DNA from: Arion vulgaris
Taxonomy: Eukaryota > Mollusca > Gastropoda > Stylommatophora > Arionidae
Length of the DNA: 64,000 nt
Assembly (NCBI GenBank): GCA_020796225.1
Contig: CM036753.1
Location: 71,601,865 to 71,665,864 of the forward strand
Direction: 5' to 3'
Made by a program: the position numbers and the translations under genes. Every line of letters begins with the position of its first letter. The stretch's first letter is position 1. Shown piece by piece: positions 31,846 through 41,374 of this stretch. The notes under the pieces were generated by a model. It was not told the DNA's origin. It did no database searches and saw only the letters and a list, made by a program, of their open reading frames with translations.

Positions 31846-32705
31846 CCTTCTTCTTCTTACTGGCACGTTCCATATAACCCACTTGTTAACCACTCTGTGT
31901 GATGTGTATGGGATCGGAGCCTAAGAGTGATTGTACGTTATACGAATACAAGTAGGCGAGCACATTCGATTTCTGCAACGCTTTTTATTTACTAGGGTCA
32001 CCCGAGTGGTTACCGGGGCCCAAATTTGGGTGTAAAGAATAGAACCACTGTTACCTGCCAAGCATGTCGTAAGAGGCGATTAAGGAGGTTGGCTGAAATC
32101 GGATGCATGTGTCCGCTGGGGAATGCTAACCCGAAACAAATGCTTGCAGAAAACGGATGCACCAGGCCATAAGGCGCATAACATGGTGCAACGACCCCTC
32201 ACAATGTGGAATGGGATAACGGTTTCTATGGTCGACAATCTGCCTCGGAGATTTAGCCACGCAGTAAGAATGTCAAACCTACCATCATTGGCAAAATTTA
32301 CTGCTGGAAGAGGTCAGCATGAACGGGGAAGCAGAAATCATAGGAATTATATCCTACAGAACTGCCCCCAGTATGCAAACTTGAGAAGAAAGAGGTGGCC
32401 CACTTACACTAGCGTCCAAGACAAACTGTATGGCATGGCTGATAATCTGAGGTAGATGGCTGCCTTTATTAGAGAATTCGAAATTTCAATCTAGTGAGAA
32501 CACACCAAAAAAAAAAAAATTACTAGGGTAGCTTCCTAGGTCCTACAACATTTGCCTTTACGAAATGCCTTGTAGGTCGCAGTGGTACTATTCTTTGCTT
32601 CCTTGCGGGCCTCGACACCTCTCTCTCTTTGCCTTTTTACCCCGGTTGGGGCATAGGCCCTCAACCAACTCATGTCAAGTTTTGCTATCTTTAGCTATCT
32701 CCTGC
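31846..32705 (-). mobile_element. A2 element split by a chimeric insertion
   Basis: Minus-strand A2: ttcttcttcttactggcacg ... gcaacgctttttatttacta, then an insertion, then ttactagggtagcttcctagg ... gtggtactattctttgcttcc. A second, smaller interruption (about 32,621-32,700) separates cttgcgggcctcgacacc from ctcggcaccaca. Confidence 0.75.
31999..32518 (+). mobile_element. Chimeric retro-insertion: A1 head fused to a LINE 3' end, poly(A), TSD
   Basis: It starts with about 115 bp of A1 head and early body (acccgagtggttaccggggc ... ggatgcatgtgtcc). It then passes without a break into a LINE C-terminus whose frame reads NYILQNCPQYANLRRKRWP and DKLYGMADNLR, the end of an RNase H-type LINE. It closes with a ~13-base poly(A). 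ttactagggt lies at both ends (about 31,989-31,998 and 32,520-32,529), so the whole chimera was inserted once. Confidence 0.75.
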
Positions 32706-32888
32706 AGCTACCTCCAGCTCCCTCGGCACCACATGTGTGGATATTTCGACCAATGGCCTCCATAAAGATCTCCTTTTGGTAGAAATTTTGCTTTATCTTG
32801 TTTTTGTACTTTGTAAAACTACAATACTTTGTTTTTACATGTTTCGACTTTGCTACATCGTTTTACTACAGTCTTCAATTGTATCGAT

Positions 32889-33054
32889 CAGTGGCGGCTC
32901 GTTATTAAGGGTCAAAGGAGCCGGGCCCCACCAAAAATAATATGTAACGTGTATTTATTATTTAATAAATTAAAATATAACCTAACCCAAAACCATGATT
33001 TTCCGAAAATTTGTGTTTGGCCCCACCAACAAAAACGATCACGAGCCGCCACTG
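32889..33054 (+). mobile_element. hAT-like MITE, copy 2 (166 bp), 8-bp TSD
   Basis: Ends cagtggcggctcgt and acgagccgccactg are inverted repeats. The 8-bp flanks are gtatcgat (32,881-32,888) and atatcgat (33,055-33,062), one mismatch. An 8-bp target and CAGNGGCGG-type ends are typical of hAT. Non-coding. Confidence 0.85.
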
Positions 33055-33062
33055 ATATCGAT

Positions 33063-33717
33063 AGTAGTTTAAACTGAGCTTATCAAACCGATCATAAAGA
33101 AGAAGAAAAAGAAGATATTTTCTAACAAAGTCTAACTTTATGACATGGAACAACAATGCCAAACACTCGATGCTAAAGTCACTACTGCGACGTTTGTGTT
33201 GAGCCATGATCGCCATATCCAGCATATATGATTAACTTTGATATCTTCTATCTAGCTAAAATATGATAGATGCGCAAAGAAGAAAACAGCAGAATTGAAA
33301 AAAAAGTAATGAAGAATGGAAGATACTTCTTAAGTAAAAGGATACGTGTGTTTTTCCAGATACATAAATTTGCCAGTGATACGTAGAAAGACGCGCAAGT
33401 TGATGTGGGCGTGACCGTTTAGCGCCTTGCTGTCTAGTGGGGAGGAGCCGACTACGTCTGGTGAGTCTGGTCGAACCCGTGCATGCTGAAAATTGATGTA
33501 TGGACAACAGTAGTGCCTGTAATTTGCCCTTAATTAAATTCGTATTACCTGTAAATAAACCTCTGGTGTTTGAACATCTAGTGGCTTCATTAAGAGTCTA
33601 CTGGTAGCCAGAGTGCGACTACTATATCACCGGATCACGAACAAACCTGGTTTCCTGTTCTTAAATACTGTTTATCAAATAAAACAAACCAATCTTGTAC
33701 ATTATTTATTTTGTATA
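33063..33717. other. Unrecognised DNA
   Basis: No gene or repeat family recognised. Confidence 0.4.
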
Positions 33718-33850
33718 AATCGTAGCGTATCCTGTACAGGACGTAGCCATCAACAGCAGTAAACGAGTCGTCGATTTTCTAGGCACCACTTATACGTTCA
33801 GTAGTTTACCATTTCTTTCTGAACGAGGTGGTCTACTTTTAAAAATTAAA
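33718..33850 (-). mobile_element. SINE C, 3' half
   Basis: gtagcgtatcctgtacagg ... ctaggcaccacttatacg ... ctgaacgaggtgg; the head is missing. It abuts the next copy. Confidence 0.7.
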
Positions 33851-34092
33851 ATTCGTAGCATATCCTAAAGGACGTAGCCATCAACCACAGTAAACGAATC
33901 GTTGATTGTCTATGCACCACTTATACGTTCAGTAGTTTGCCATTGCTTTCTGAACGATGAGGTCTGCTTTACCGTTTGAAAAAATCCAAAGGAAACTAAT
34001 TTGCTTTCAAACTTACCCGCCGCGTAGTTTAAACCAATTACGTTTGGGTTGTAATCGAGCTAACTACCACTTAAGCTACAGACGTTCATGTC
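33851..34092 (-). mobile_element. SINE C, full length
   Basis: gtagcatatcctaaaggacg to taccacttaagctacagacg. The head contains taaaccaattacgtttggg (B-box region decayed). It forms a head-to-tail pair with the partial copy to its left. Confidence 0.75.
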
Positions 34093-34152
34093 TATTTATA
34101 ACAAGACAGTGAAAATGCTGTCCCACAAAAGGTGGACCTTAGAGATAACAGA

Positions 34153-34403
34153 TTTCGCCCGAGTGGTTACCGGGGCCCAAATTTGGGGTGTAAAGAATAG
34201 AACCACTGTTACCTGCCATGCATGTCGTAAGAGGCGACTAAGGAGGTTTGGCTGAAATCGGATGCACATGTCCTAAACGTGTAGAAGTCTATGCGTTTAG
34301 GGCCTACCAAACCAATGTGCAACGTATACACGTTCTTGGCAAAGATCAAACATATCACAAAGAGTGATTAAAATTGGTTAAAGAACGAACGCAAAGAAGA
34401 AGA
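34153..34403 (+). mobile_element. A1 element with 12-bp TSD
   Basis: A near-consensus copy; agagataacaga at 34,141-34,152 and 34,404-34,415 is identical. Confidence 0.9.
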
Positions 34404-34570
34404 AGAGATAACAGAGACGACGACAAACACTGTTTATGAAGTGTACACAAAAGTCTGTTATGAAAATCTCGTCTTATCCTGACGAGGTGAGACAAAACAT
34501 GATTGGAGGAAAGAAGAAATAAATGAACAAACCCAAACATTGGGGGGTGTATTGGAAGGGTGGAGTGATG

Positions 34571-35012
34571 AGTGTTTCCGTGTCGTAGATGTAAGGTGCT
34601 CGCCTCAAGCCTCAAATGTACTCAGTTCATTCCCCACCTGGAGCGATTGTGATATTTTTCAGATATCCATAATCGTCAGTGTAGGTGAGATCGAGTTCCT
34701 AGTCCTATAGGAGACGATCGATAAAACGGAGGTCATGTGTTCAAGTTGAGCATAAAAAATGAACATTTGGCAGTTAAAAACTGATAATAGCTACAAAGTC
34801 AAGGAAAAATTCATAAATTCATGAAATAAAATTTATACAAAAGTCGCTGCAAATTCCGCAATTTCAAATGAACACAAGGGACAGTCGTCTGTGTTACGGA
34901 GTACGTGCACTGCAGATGGAATCTTCATGTGTAAGAAAGAGATCGGAGCACACATTGGTTACTCACCGAAGTGCAATTATGATGGTCCTATCAATCAATC
35001 AATCAATCAAAC
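34571..35012 (+). mobile_element. SINE B, full length
   Basis: tcgtagatgtaaggtgctcg head with cagttcattccccacc, then cagtgtaggtgagatcgag, gtgttcaagttgagcat, gttacggagtacgtgcac, gatcggagcacacattgg, and a tail of tcaatcaatcaatcaatcaa. Confidence 0.8.
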
Positions 35013-35079
35013 CTCTTGCGATATAAAATTATTACCTTTTTCAAAAGTTATTGAAACGGTTTACTAATAATTCCTCTAG

Positions 35080-35310
35080 TACCGTTCGTTATACGTTACA
35101 TAGGACAGCAAGGATGGAGCAAAAACGTCAAAATAGAAAGGCAGTAAAACTTCCCACAAGTGCAAGTATACCTTGCCCACACTGTATACGAACATTTCAA
35201 GCCCGTATCGGGCTCACTAGTCATCTACGCACACACAGACAAACATAGAGCAACTACATTCCCTTGGATGAAAATTTGTGTGGTCATCATCACCCGTGAT
35301 GGACGAGCAT
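35080..35310 (+). mobile_element. LINE 3' end encoding a C2H2-like finger
   Basis: The frame beginning MEQKRQNRK runs to a finger with pattern C-x2-C-x12-H-x3-H (CPHCIRTF ... GLTSHLRTH) and stops at 35,248. Such a terminal finger is known in several animal LINE ORF2 proteins. The 3' UTR contains gtggtcatcatcacccgtga. Also present at 45,597 and 55,808. Confidence 0.75.
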
Positions 35311-36060
35311 CACATAGGACCTGTAAGCAATTTCTCCATGCCGCTCTATCCTGGGGCAACTCGCTCAATCTCCTCCATGAAACTGAGACCGATATTTCTT
35401 TCCTCTCTCAGCAAAGTTTGTTTCAGGGTCTCTTAGGTCGTCCTCTCTTTCTTGAACTCTTTGCATCCCACTTCAATGCCTGCTTTGATATTCGTTGATC
35501 ATTTCTCCTCAAGGTGTGCCCAACATATCTCCATCTTCTCTTTCTTATAACAGTTGTCACTAGTGGTTGACCAGACATTTCTCTGATTTCATCACTTCTG
35601 AATTCGTTTCATGTTATATTCATTATTTTTGCAGACATCTATTTTCAAATGCATTCAACTTGCTTTCTATATCTTTAGTCATTTTCCAACTCTCGCTGGC
35701 ATATGTTAGGATTGATACAACATTTGAATTGAAAATTCGTAATTTAGTTTTAATACTATATAACTTGCAGTTCCATATTTTATTTAGACTTTTAAAAGTT
35801 GATGTTGCCTTGCCAATTCGTATCATAATTTCTTTTTAACATTTCCTGTGCAATCAAAATTGCTACCTAAATATGTGAACTGCTTTGTTAGTTGTATCAT
35901 TTTAGATTCCAGTGTGATACCTGCATTGCTTTGCCATAGGTGTCTTCATTATATTTGGGTTTTTTATAGTTTATCTGCAGTCCAACTTTTGATGCTATAG
36001 ATGACAAATTTTTCTTTGCATATCTTGGTTGTTTTTACTTAACAAGGCAATATCATCTTG
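35275..36060 (-). mobile_element. LINE RT-thumb to C-terminal fragment
   Basis: On the minus strand a 67-codon frame (35,623-35,826) reads MIRIGKATSTFKSLNKIW, then SNVVSILTYASESWKMTK and ENRCLQK. This is the region following the RT palm (compare LLYGSECWRMTE at 42,900). On both sides the frame is lost, although the layout can be followed to about 36,060 and 35,275. Confidence 0.7.
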
Positions 36061-36239
36061 TCGTATATTGATGGCATATTGAAACCACTTTGCATCCAAC
36101 TCAAATGTAGGAGTAGATTTATACGTAAGCAGTTGTTTCGGTACTTAAAGGTATACAGACACGGAGACAGGTATGAATGCAAACAGACAGAAAGATAAAC
36201 AGAAAGAAAGACAAAGATAAATAAAAATATGTCTTGTTT

Positions 36240-36365
36240 ATTGATAATCGCATTCAAAGCCTCTCCAAAATGCTGATTAACAGATTCATGAGAAAATGCT
36301 GATTTTCATGAGAAAATGCTGATTTTCATGAGAAAATGCTGATTAACAGATTCATGAGAAAAGCA
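36240..36365. repeat. Short repeat of catgagaaaatgctgatt
   Basis: Three to four closely spaced copies of a 22-bp (locally longer) unit ending aaaatgctgatttt(c). Confidence 0.8.
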
Positions 36366-36375
36366 TTTTAGAAGA

Positions 36376-37020
36376 AACCTAAAATGAATATAAAAATACA
36401 TGAAGAATTACTACATCAAGTAAAAAGCTTCTTATATCTTGGTCAGATGATGGCAGATGATGGCAGATGTATAACAGAAATTAAAAGAGAATAGGAATGG
36501 CCAAGGATAATTTCAATAGTATGAGCAAGTTACCGATATATAACAAATCACAAACAGGCTAAAAATGAGAATGATCAAATGCTATATATATCCAATTTTA
36601 ATGTATGGCTCGGAAACATAGACAATGAACAAGCAGTTAGAAGACAGAATTGATGCATTTGAGATGTGGATATATAGAAGAATAAGCAGAGTTTCATGGA
36701 CAGAAAAACAGACAAATGAACCAGTTTTAGGAAAACTAGGCATGAAGAAACAATTATTAAGAGAAATAAAATTCAGACAAGTAAAGTATTTTGGGCACAT
36801 AAAAAGGCATGACACCATGATAAAACATTTACTAGAGGGAAAGTTGAGGGGAGAAGAGCAAGAGGAAGACCGAGAGATAAGTGGGAGGGAAACTTTAAGA
36901 AATGGACAGGTTACAGTCTGGCAGTGGCAACACCAAGGCGAAAGACAGAGGATGCTGGAGATTCATTGCAGCCAACCTTCGATGTGGAGACGGCACCTGA
37001 TGATCATGATGAAGCAGTTG
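36376..37020 (+). mobile_element. LINE RT-thumb to C-terminal fragment
   Basis: Frames contain SFLYLGQMMADDGRCITEI, MYGSETWTM, DAFEMWIYRRISRVSWTEK, LLREIKFRQVKYFGHIKR and GRETLR, the block following RT in animal LINEs. A stop precedes MYGSETW and a frameshift follows GEEQEED. It ends gatgatcatgatgaag. The last 370 bp are repeated in inverse orientation at 37,541-37,945. Confidence 0.8.
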
Positions 37021-37022
37021 TA

Positions 37023-37530
37023 ATATGAATATTTAAGAATACCGATCTGGGCGCCATGCTGAGATAGGTCATCTTGGTGATAGCAGTTAGAGTTTTATAA
37101 CTTTTGTGGACAACGCTGGAAGATTTGAAAGAATGCCTTGTATATATAGGAGCATCGTGTGATTTCTCGTGCATGACGATGTCTTCTCTGCTTAGTTGCT
37201 CCAGAATAGTAACATTTCCCATGTTGTCTTCTTCCAGATCTCTGTACACCCAGCAAGACTGAAGATTTAACGATATCGTTGATGCTGATCGCAAACAGGC
37301 AAGTATTGTTCATTGGTGAAGTCCATTTAATACTTTTATCATAAGACCAGTTTGTAAACGATAATATGACTGACTACATTGTAAAACAGTCGGATCGTAA
37401 AACATTATTTTATCTGACAGGCGACCATTACACGGTCAGCTAACCTGGGAGGAAAATCGAAAGTTAAAAGGATATTAAACACTGCAGCTGGGCTTTTTAT
37501 TTCCGCGTTTATGTTCTGTACTATCTAAGG
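37023..37530. other. Unrecognised spacer between inverted LINE copies
   Basis: Minus-strand open frames (37,004-37,313) show no family motif. Confidence 0.35.
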
Positions 37531-37540
37531 TGTCATCATC

Positions 37541-37945
37541 ATCAGGTGCCGTCTCCACATCGAAGGTTGGCTGCAATGAATCTCCAGCATCCTCTGTCTT
37601 TCGCCTTGACGTTGCACACTGCCAGACTGTAACCTGTCCATTTCTTAAAGTTTCCCTCCCACTTATCTCTCGGTCTTCCTCTTGCTCTTCCCCCTCAACT
37701 TTCCCTCTAGTAAATGTTTTATCATGGTGTCATGTCTTTTTATGTGCCCAAAATACTTGTCTGAATTTTATTTCTCTTAATAATTGTTTCTTCATGCCTA
37801 GTTTTCCTAAAACTTGTTTATTTGTCTGTTTTTCTGTCCATGAAACTCTGCCTATTCTTCTATATATCCACATCTTCTGTTTTTCTGTCCATGAAACTCT
37901 GCCTATTCTTCTATATATCCACATCTCAAATGCATCTAAGGTGTA
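37541..37945 (-). mobile_element. LINE C-terminal fragment, inverted partner
   Basis: Minus-strand copy of 36,650-37,015 with nearly the same sequence (DAFEMWIYRRIGRVSWTEK, LGKLGMKKQLLREIKFRQV). It carries an internal tandem duplication of about 46 bp (tctgtttttctgtccatgaa ... tccacat) around 37,830-37,925. A stop follows KFRQV, and later parts are out of frame. Confidence 0.8.
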
Positions 37946-37982
37946 CAGCGAAATATTTGTTTCCATTTCTTTTTTGGGATAT

Positions 37983-38410
37983 GATTTCTGTGGCGTAGTG
38001 GTAAAATACTCGCCTCTCTCTTCAAAGGTCACCCGTGTGGTACCGGGGTCAGCAAGGGAAGCAAAGAATAGTACCACTGCGACCTACAAGGCATATCGTA
38101 AGAGGCGACTGATGTAGGACCTAGGGAAGATAAGATACCCTAGTAAATGAAAAGCATGGCAGAAATCGGATTACTGGCCTACTTGTAGGCGCATAATTGA
38201 CACAACGTACACTCGCTCTTAGGCTCAGATCACATATAAATCACAAAGAGTGGTTTAACAAGTGGTCAAAATGAAGCGCTCGAAGAAGGAAAACCTTCAA
38301 AGATACTCGGCTCGTTTCCCGCGTAAAATGATCTGGATATTTTGTCCAGAGAATTGTGATATGTATAGGCCTCTTTGTCTCAGGAGAAAAAGGTCTTGCG
38401 TCACGTAGTA
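37983..38410 (+). mobile_element. SINE B interrupted by an A2 element
   Basis: Head tgtggcgtagtggtaaaata and cgcctctctcttcaaaggt, then A2 at 38,030-38,287, then cttcaaagatactcggctcg (B-box-like end of the head) and body gatattttgtccagagaatt. The rest merges with the LINE to its right. Confidence 0.65.
38030..38287 (+). mobile_element. A2 element nested in a SINE B head
   Basis: acccgtgtggtaccggggtc to gcgctcgaagaaggaaaa. The flanks cttcaaaggt and cttcaaagat are the likely TSD (one mismatch). A small gataagata expansion lies inside at 38,131. Confidence 0.75.
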
Positions 38411-39411
38411 TGTTCTGAGCTGAAACACGTTTCTTGTGACTGTAATGTCCTATTCTGTAGTGGCACACCTTGCCACGGTTGCTGCAGGTAAAACTGGAGA
38501 CTGGAGCTGATCCATAGGATGTTCTCTCTGCACTCTGCGCTCTCTTTTGCCTCCACATATGATGGTGTTTTTCTTCTTTTCTTTTTGAGATGCCCCTTAC
38601 TCCCGCTCGACATGCTTGCCTATCTTTGGCCAGCCGCTCTCAGTGTTTTTTGTCTATGCTGCATGATCACGCTTGCAGGCGCCAATGAAGCGTAATAATG
38701 GACGCCCATACTGTCTAGTACCAAATGCGAGTTGACCATATAGAATGTTCTTTGGGATTCTATCATCGCTCATACGGCACACGTGTCCCAGCCATCTGAG
38801 ACGTCGCTGACTCAGTAAGGTGTGCATGCTTGGAATGCCAGCACTGTCCAGGACTTCTATATTGGAGATGTGGTCTTGCTATCGGATGTTGTATATTCGC
38901 CTGAGACAGCGCATGGGGAAGGTGTTGAGGCGATGTTCTTGTCTAGCATATGTGGTCCATGTCTCAGTACCATACAGCAGAGTGCTGAGAACACAAGCCT
39001 TATATACGTGTGACCTGGTGTTTCTTGTGAGTGCCCTGTTTTCCCATACACGCTTTGCTAGTTTAAACATAGCAGTGGAGGCCTTCCCAATGTGGCTACT
39101 AATTTCATCATCGAGGGAGAGGTTGTTGCTGATGACAGAGCCAAGGTATGTAAAAGTGTTGACTACTTCGAGCGTATGACTACCAATGTTGATAGATGGG
39201 GCTCTGCTAATATCCTGGAACATATCTGTTTTCTTCAGGCTGATGGTCAGGTCGAATTAATTTGATGCTGTAGCAAATCTGTCCATGATGTGTTGTAGCC
39301 CTTCCTCTGTGTGTGATGTTAATGCTGCATCATCGGCAAACAGAAGTTCCCTGATGGTGACTCTTTGGACTTTGGTCTTTGCTTGAAGTCGCGCCATGTA
39401 GAATAAACTGT
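38400..39411 (-). mobile_element. LINE fragment: RT motif C to terminal zinc finger
   Basis: On the minus strand from 39,411: RLQAKTKVQRVTIRELLFADDAALT (catalytic A-D-D), a stop, then NIGSHTLEVVNTFTYLGSVI, SHIGKASTAMFKLAKRVW, STLLYGTETWTT, FPMRCLRRIYNIR, then in other frames HVCRMSDDRIPK and GRPLLRF, and at the end a finger-like FTCSNRGKVCHYRIGHYSHK. It is about 1 kb, the longest LINE piece after 26,337-27,567, and has frameshifts between blocks. Confidence 0.8.
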
Positions 39412-39693
39412 GCATAATCGAAGACCAACATTAAAAGATGAAGATGGTGATGGATTGAACATGCCGGTAGGAGCATTAGTTATGACAGTTCTTCGATGGA
39501 TAACGGAGGAGAAAAGATGGTCTGGAAGTGAAAAGGCGATATGGAGAATAACAGTGAAAAAAGGGTTAAAAGATATTGAGAAACAATTTGTAGAAAAGCG
39601 GCAGAATAGCAACAATGGAAATCTGTGGAAGTCCTGCCAAACGGAACACGAAGACAATATATATACATATATAAAGAGTAAAGTAAAGGAACC
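39412..39693. other. Unrecognised DNA
   Basis: An open + frame reading MPVGALVMTVLRWITEEKRW and more exists here, but I know no family for it. It adjoins the truncated end of the LINE and may be part of another element. Confidence 0.35.
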
Positions 39694-39957
39694 CTTTCAT
39701 ACCTCGTGGTATATAGGGCAATACAATGTTAGGCCTGTATTTTTCATTGACCCTCGACACACGATGGGTGATGTGGTCAGCATCACGCCTGCCGCCTTTA
39801 CTTTCCCAGAGCATGTCTGGTACCCAGTTGAGGCTGGGTCGACCTGAGACCGTCGCGGTCGGGAACAATTCCACGCGCACTGCGGAGTTGAACCCAGACC
39901 ACCAGCCTTGAGAAGCGAGTTCACTCACTAACAACTACGCTACCGCGGCTCTCATAT
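39694..39957 (-). mobile_element. SINE D, full length
   Basis: On the minus strand: tRNA-like gagagccgcggtagcgtagt with B-box-like gggttcaactccg, then accgcgacgg, agacatgctctgggaaagta, ccctatataccacgaggtat and end gggttcctttacttt. Copies at 51,650 and 61,433. Confidence 0.75.
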
Positions 39958-40071
39958 ACATATATATCTGTGTTCAAATATGAATGATCTTTTAGTTAAA
40001 CAAAAATCTTTTATAAAGTAAAATATTAACTATAACCTTCTTTAATATTTCTTGTCCTCATTTTCTGACTG

Positions 40072-40200
40072 ATTGCTACTGCCATCATTGCACTTTGGTG
40101 AGTAACCATGTGTGTTCCAAACTCTTTCTTACACAGGAAGATCTCAGCTGCAGCTCACGAACTCTGTAGCACCAGCTAGAGTCCCCGATCATAATCTTCT
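40072..40200 (-). mobile_element. SINE B 3' end
   Basis: gcactttggtgagtaaccat, ttacacaggaagatctcagc, tagagtccccgatca: the 3' third of SINE B on the minus strand, without a clear tail. Confidence 0.6.
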
Positions 40201-40716
40201 GCTATGTTGTGTGTAATACCCCTACTCTTTCTTTTCCTTCAAATAATTTTCTAAAAATATTTTTATCCTTCACATTTTCTCAAATGACTACAATATATCC
40301 TCACTAAAAACAATCAAAAATAACACACTTCAAGATTATAGCGGGATCCATATATCTTATAGAGTCACTTGCCCATTATATCTCCCCTGGGCTTATCTTT
40401 CACGCACAAGATAATTTTAGTTTGTCTCGGCGCCAAAGACAAATTTTCAAGCTCTTTCAGACAAGTACTCACTCAGAGAATTATCACAAACTTGAACTCT
40501 GTTTTTGTTCAGAGGAAATAGAAATCGTATAAATGTATATGATATTTATTCTGCTAATACAGGTGAACAACTTGGATGTAATGAAATATTCAAGTTATAT
40601 ATACCGTTTTATCTTTGTTCAATTACAAATAATTTAGCCTACACTCGTCTTGTTTTACTCATTTTATCAGTTTCTTTCGTATAATATTTCGACTTTTAAA
40701 CGTAGCAATAATTATG
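40200..40716. other. Unrecognised AT-rich DNA
   Basis: No gene or repeat recognised. Confidence 0.4.
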
Positions 40717-40724
40717 TGCCCAGG

Positions 40725-40889
40725 CAGTGGCGGCTCGTCATTAAGGGATAGTGGGGCAGGGCCCCACCAAAAATAATGTGTAACGTGTATTTAGTATTTT
40801 ATAAATTAAAATATAACAACCCAAAACCATGATTTCTCAGAAAACTTTTCTCTGGCCCCACCAACAAAAATGATCACGAGCCGCCACTG
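40725..40889 (+). mobile_element. hAT-like MITE, copy 3 (165 bp), 8-bp TSD
   Basis: Ends cagtggcggctcgtca and tgatcacgagccgccactg; flanks tgcccagg (40,717-40,724) and tgtccagg (40,890-40,897), one mismatch in 8. The interior is about as in copy 2. Confidence 0.85.
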
Positions 40890-40897
40890 TGTCCAGG

Positions 40898-41370
40898 TAT
40901 ACAAAACGATGTATCGTCTACATTTCCTTACACTTCCACCGCCTCTTTAAAAACATCCAACAAAATTGTGTGTTCTAATCTCCGCTCCTGACCTCCCATG
41001 GCGGTTGCCACCCGGACATCTTCGATAGTGCTATTTCATGGCAGAATTGTATCGTTCCAAACTGATCTTCCCTACCAGGCAGGCACTAAGACAAGTTTTC
41101 AGTTAACGTAAAGTTTACCAAGCATTCTCTCTCTCTCTCTCTCTCTTTCTCTCCTTCCATCACCTTTCCTTCTTATCTCTACCTCTCTTCCTCCATTACA
41201 TTGCCTGGAACATGTTGAGATCATTTTCTTAAAATATTCTTCTACCCACGCTTGCTGTTTTTGAAAATACAATGATACATGATTTATGGCTTTTTATTTT
41301 CCAACTTCTTGTTTCCTAGTCTTGCATAAAAGGAGAAGAAATAAACAACGATATGACAAATTAGAAGTTA
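40898..41370. other. Unrecognised DNA
   Basis: Apart from a (TC)n run at 41,127-41,150, nothing is recognised. Confidence 0.4.
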
Positions 41371-41374
41371 CTCT

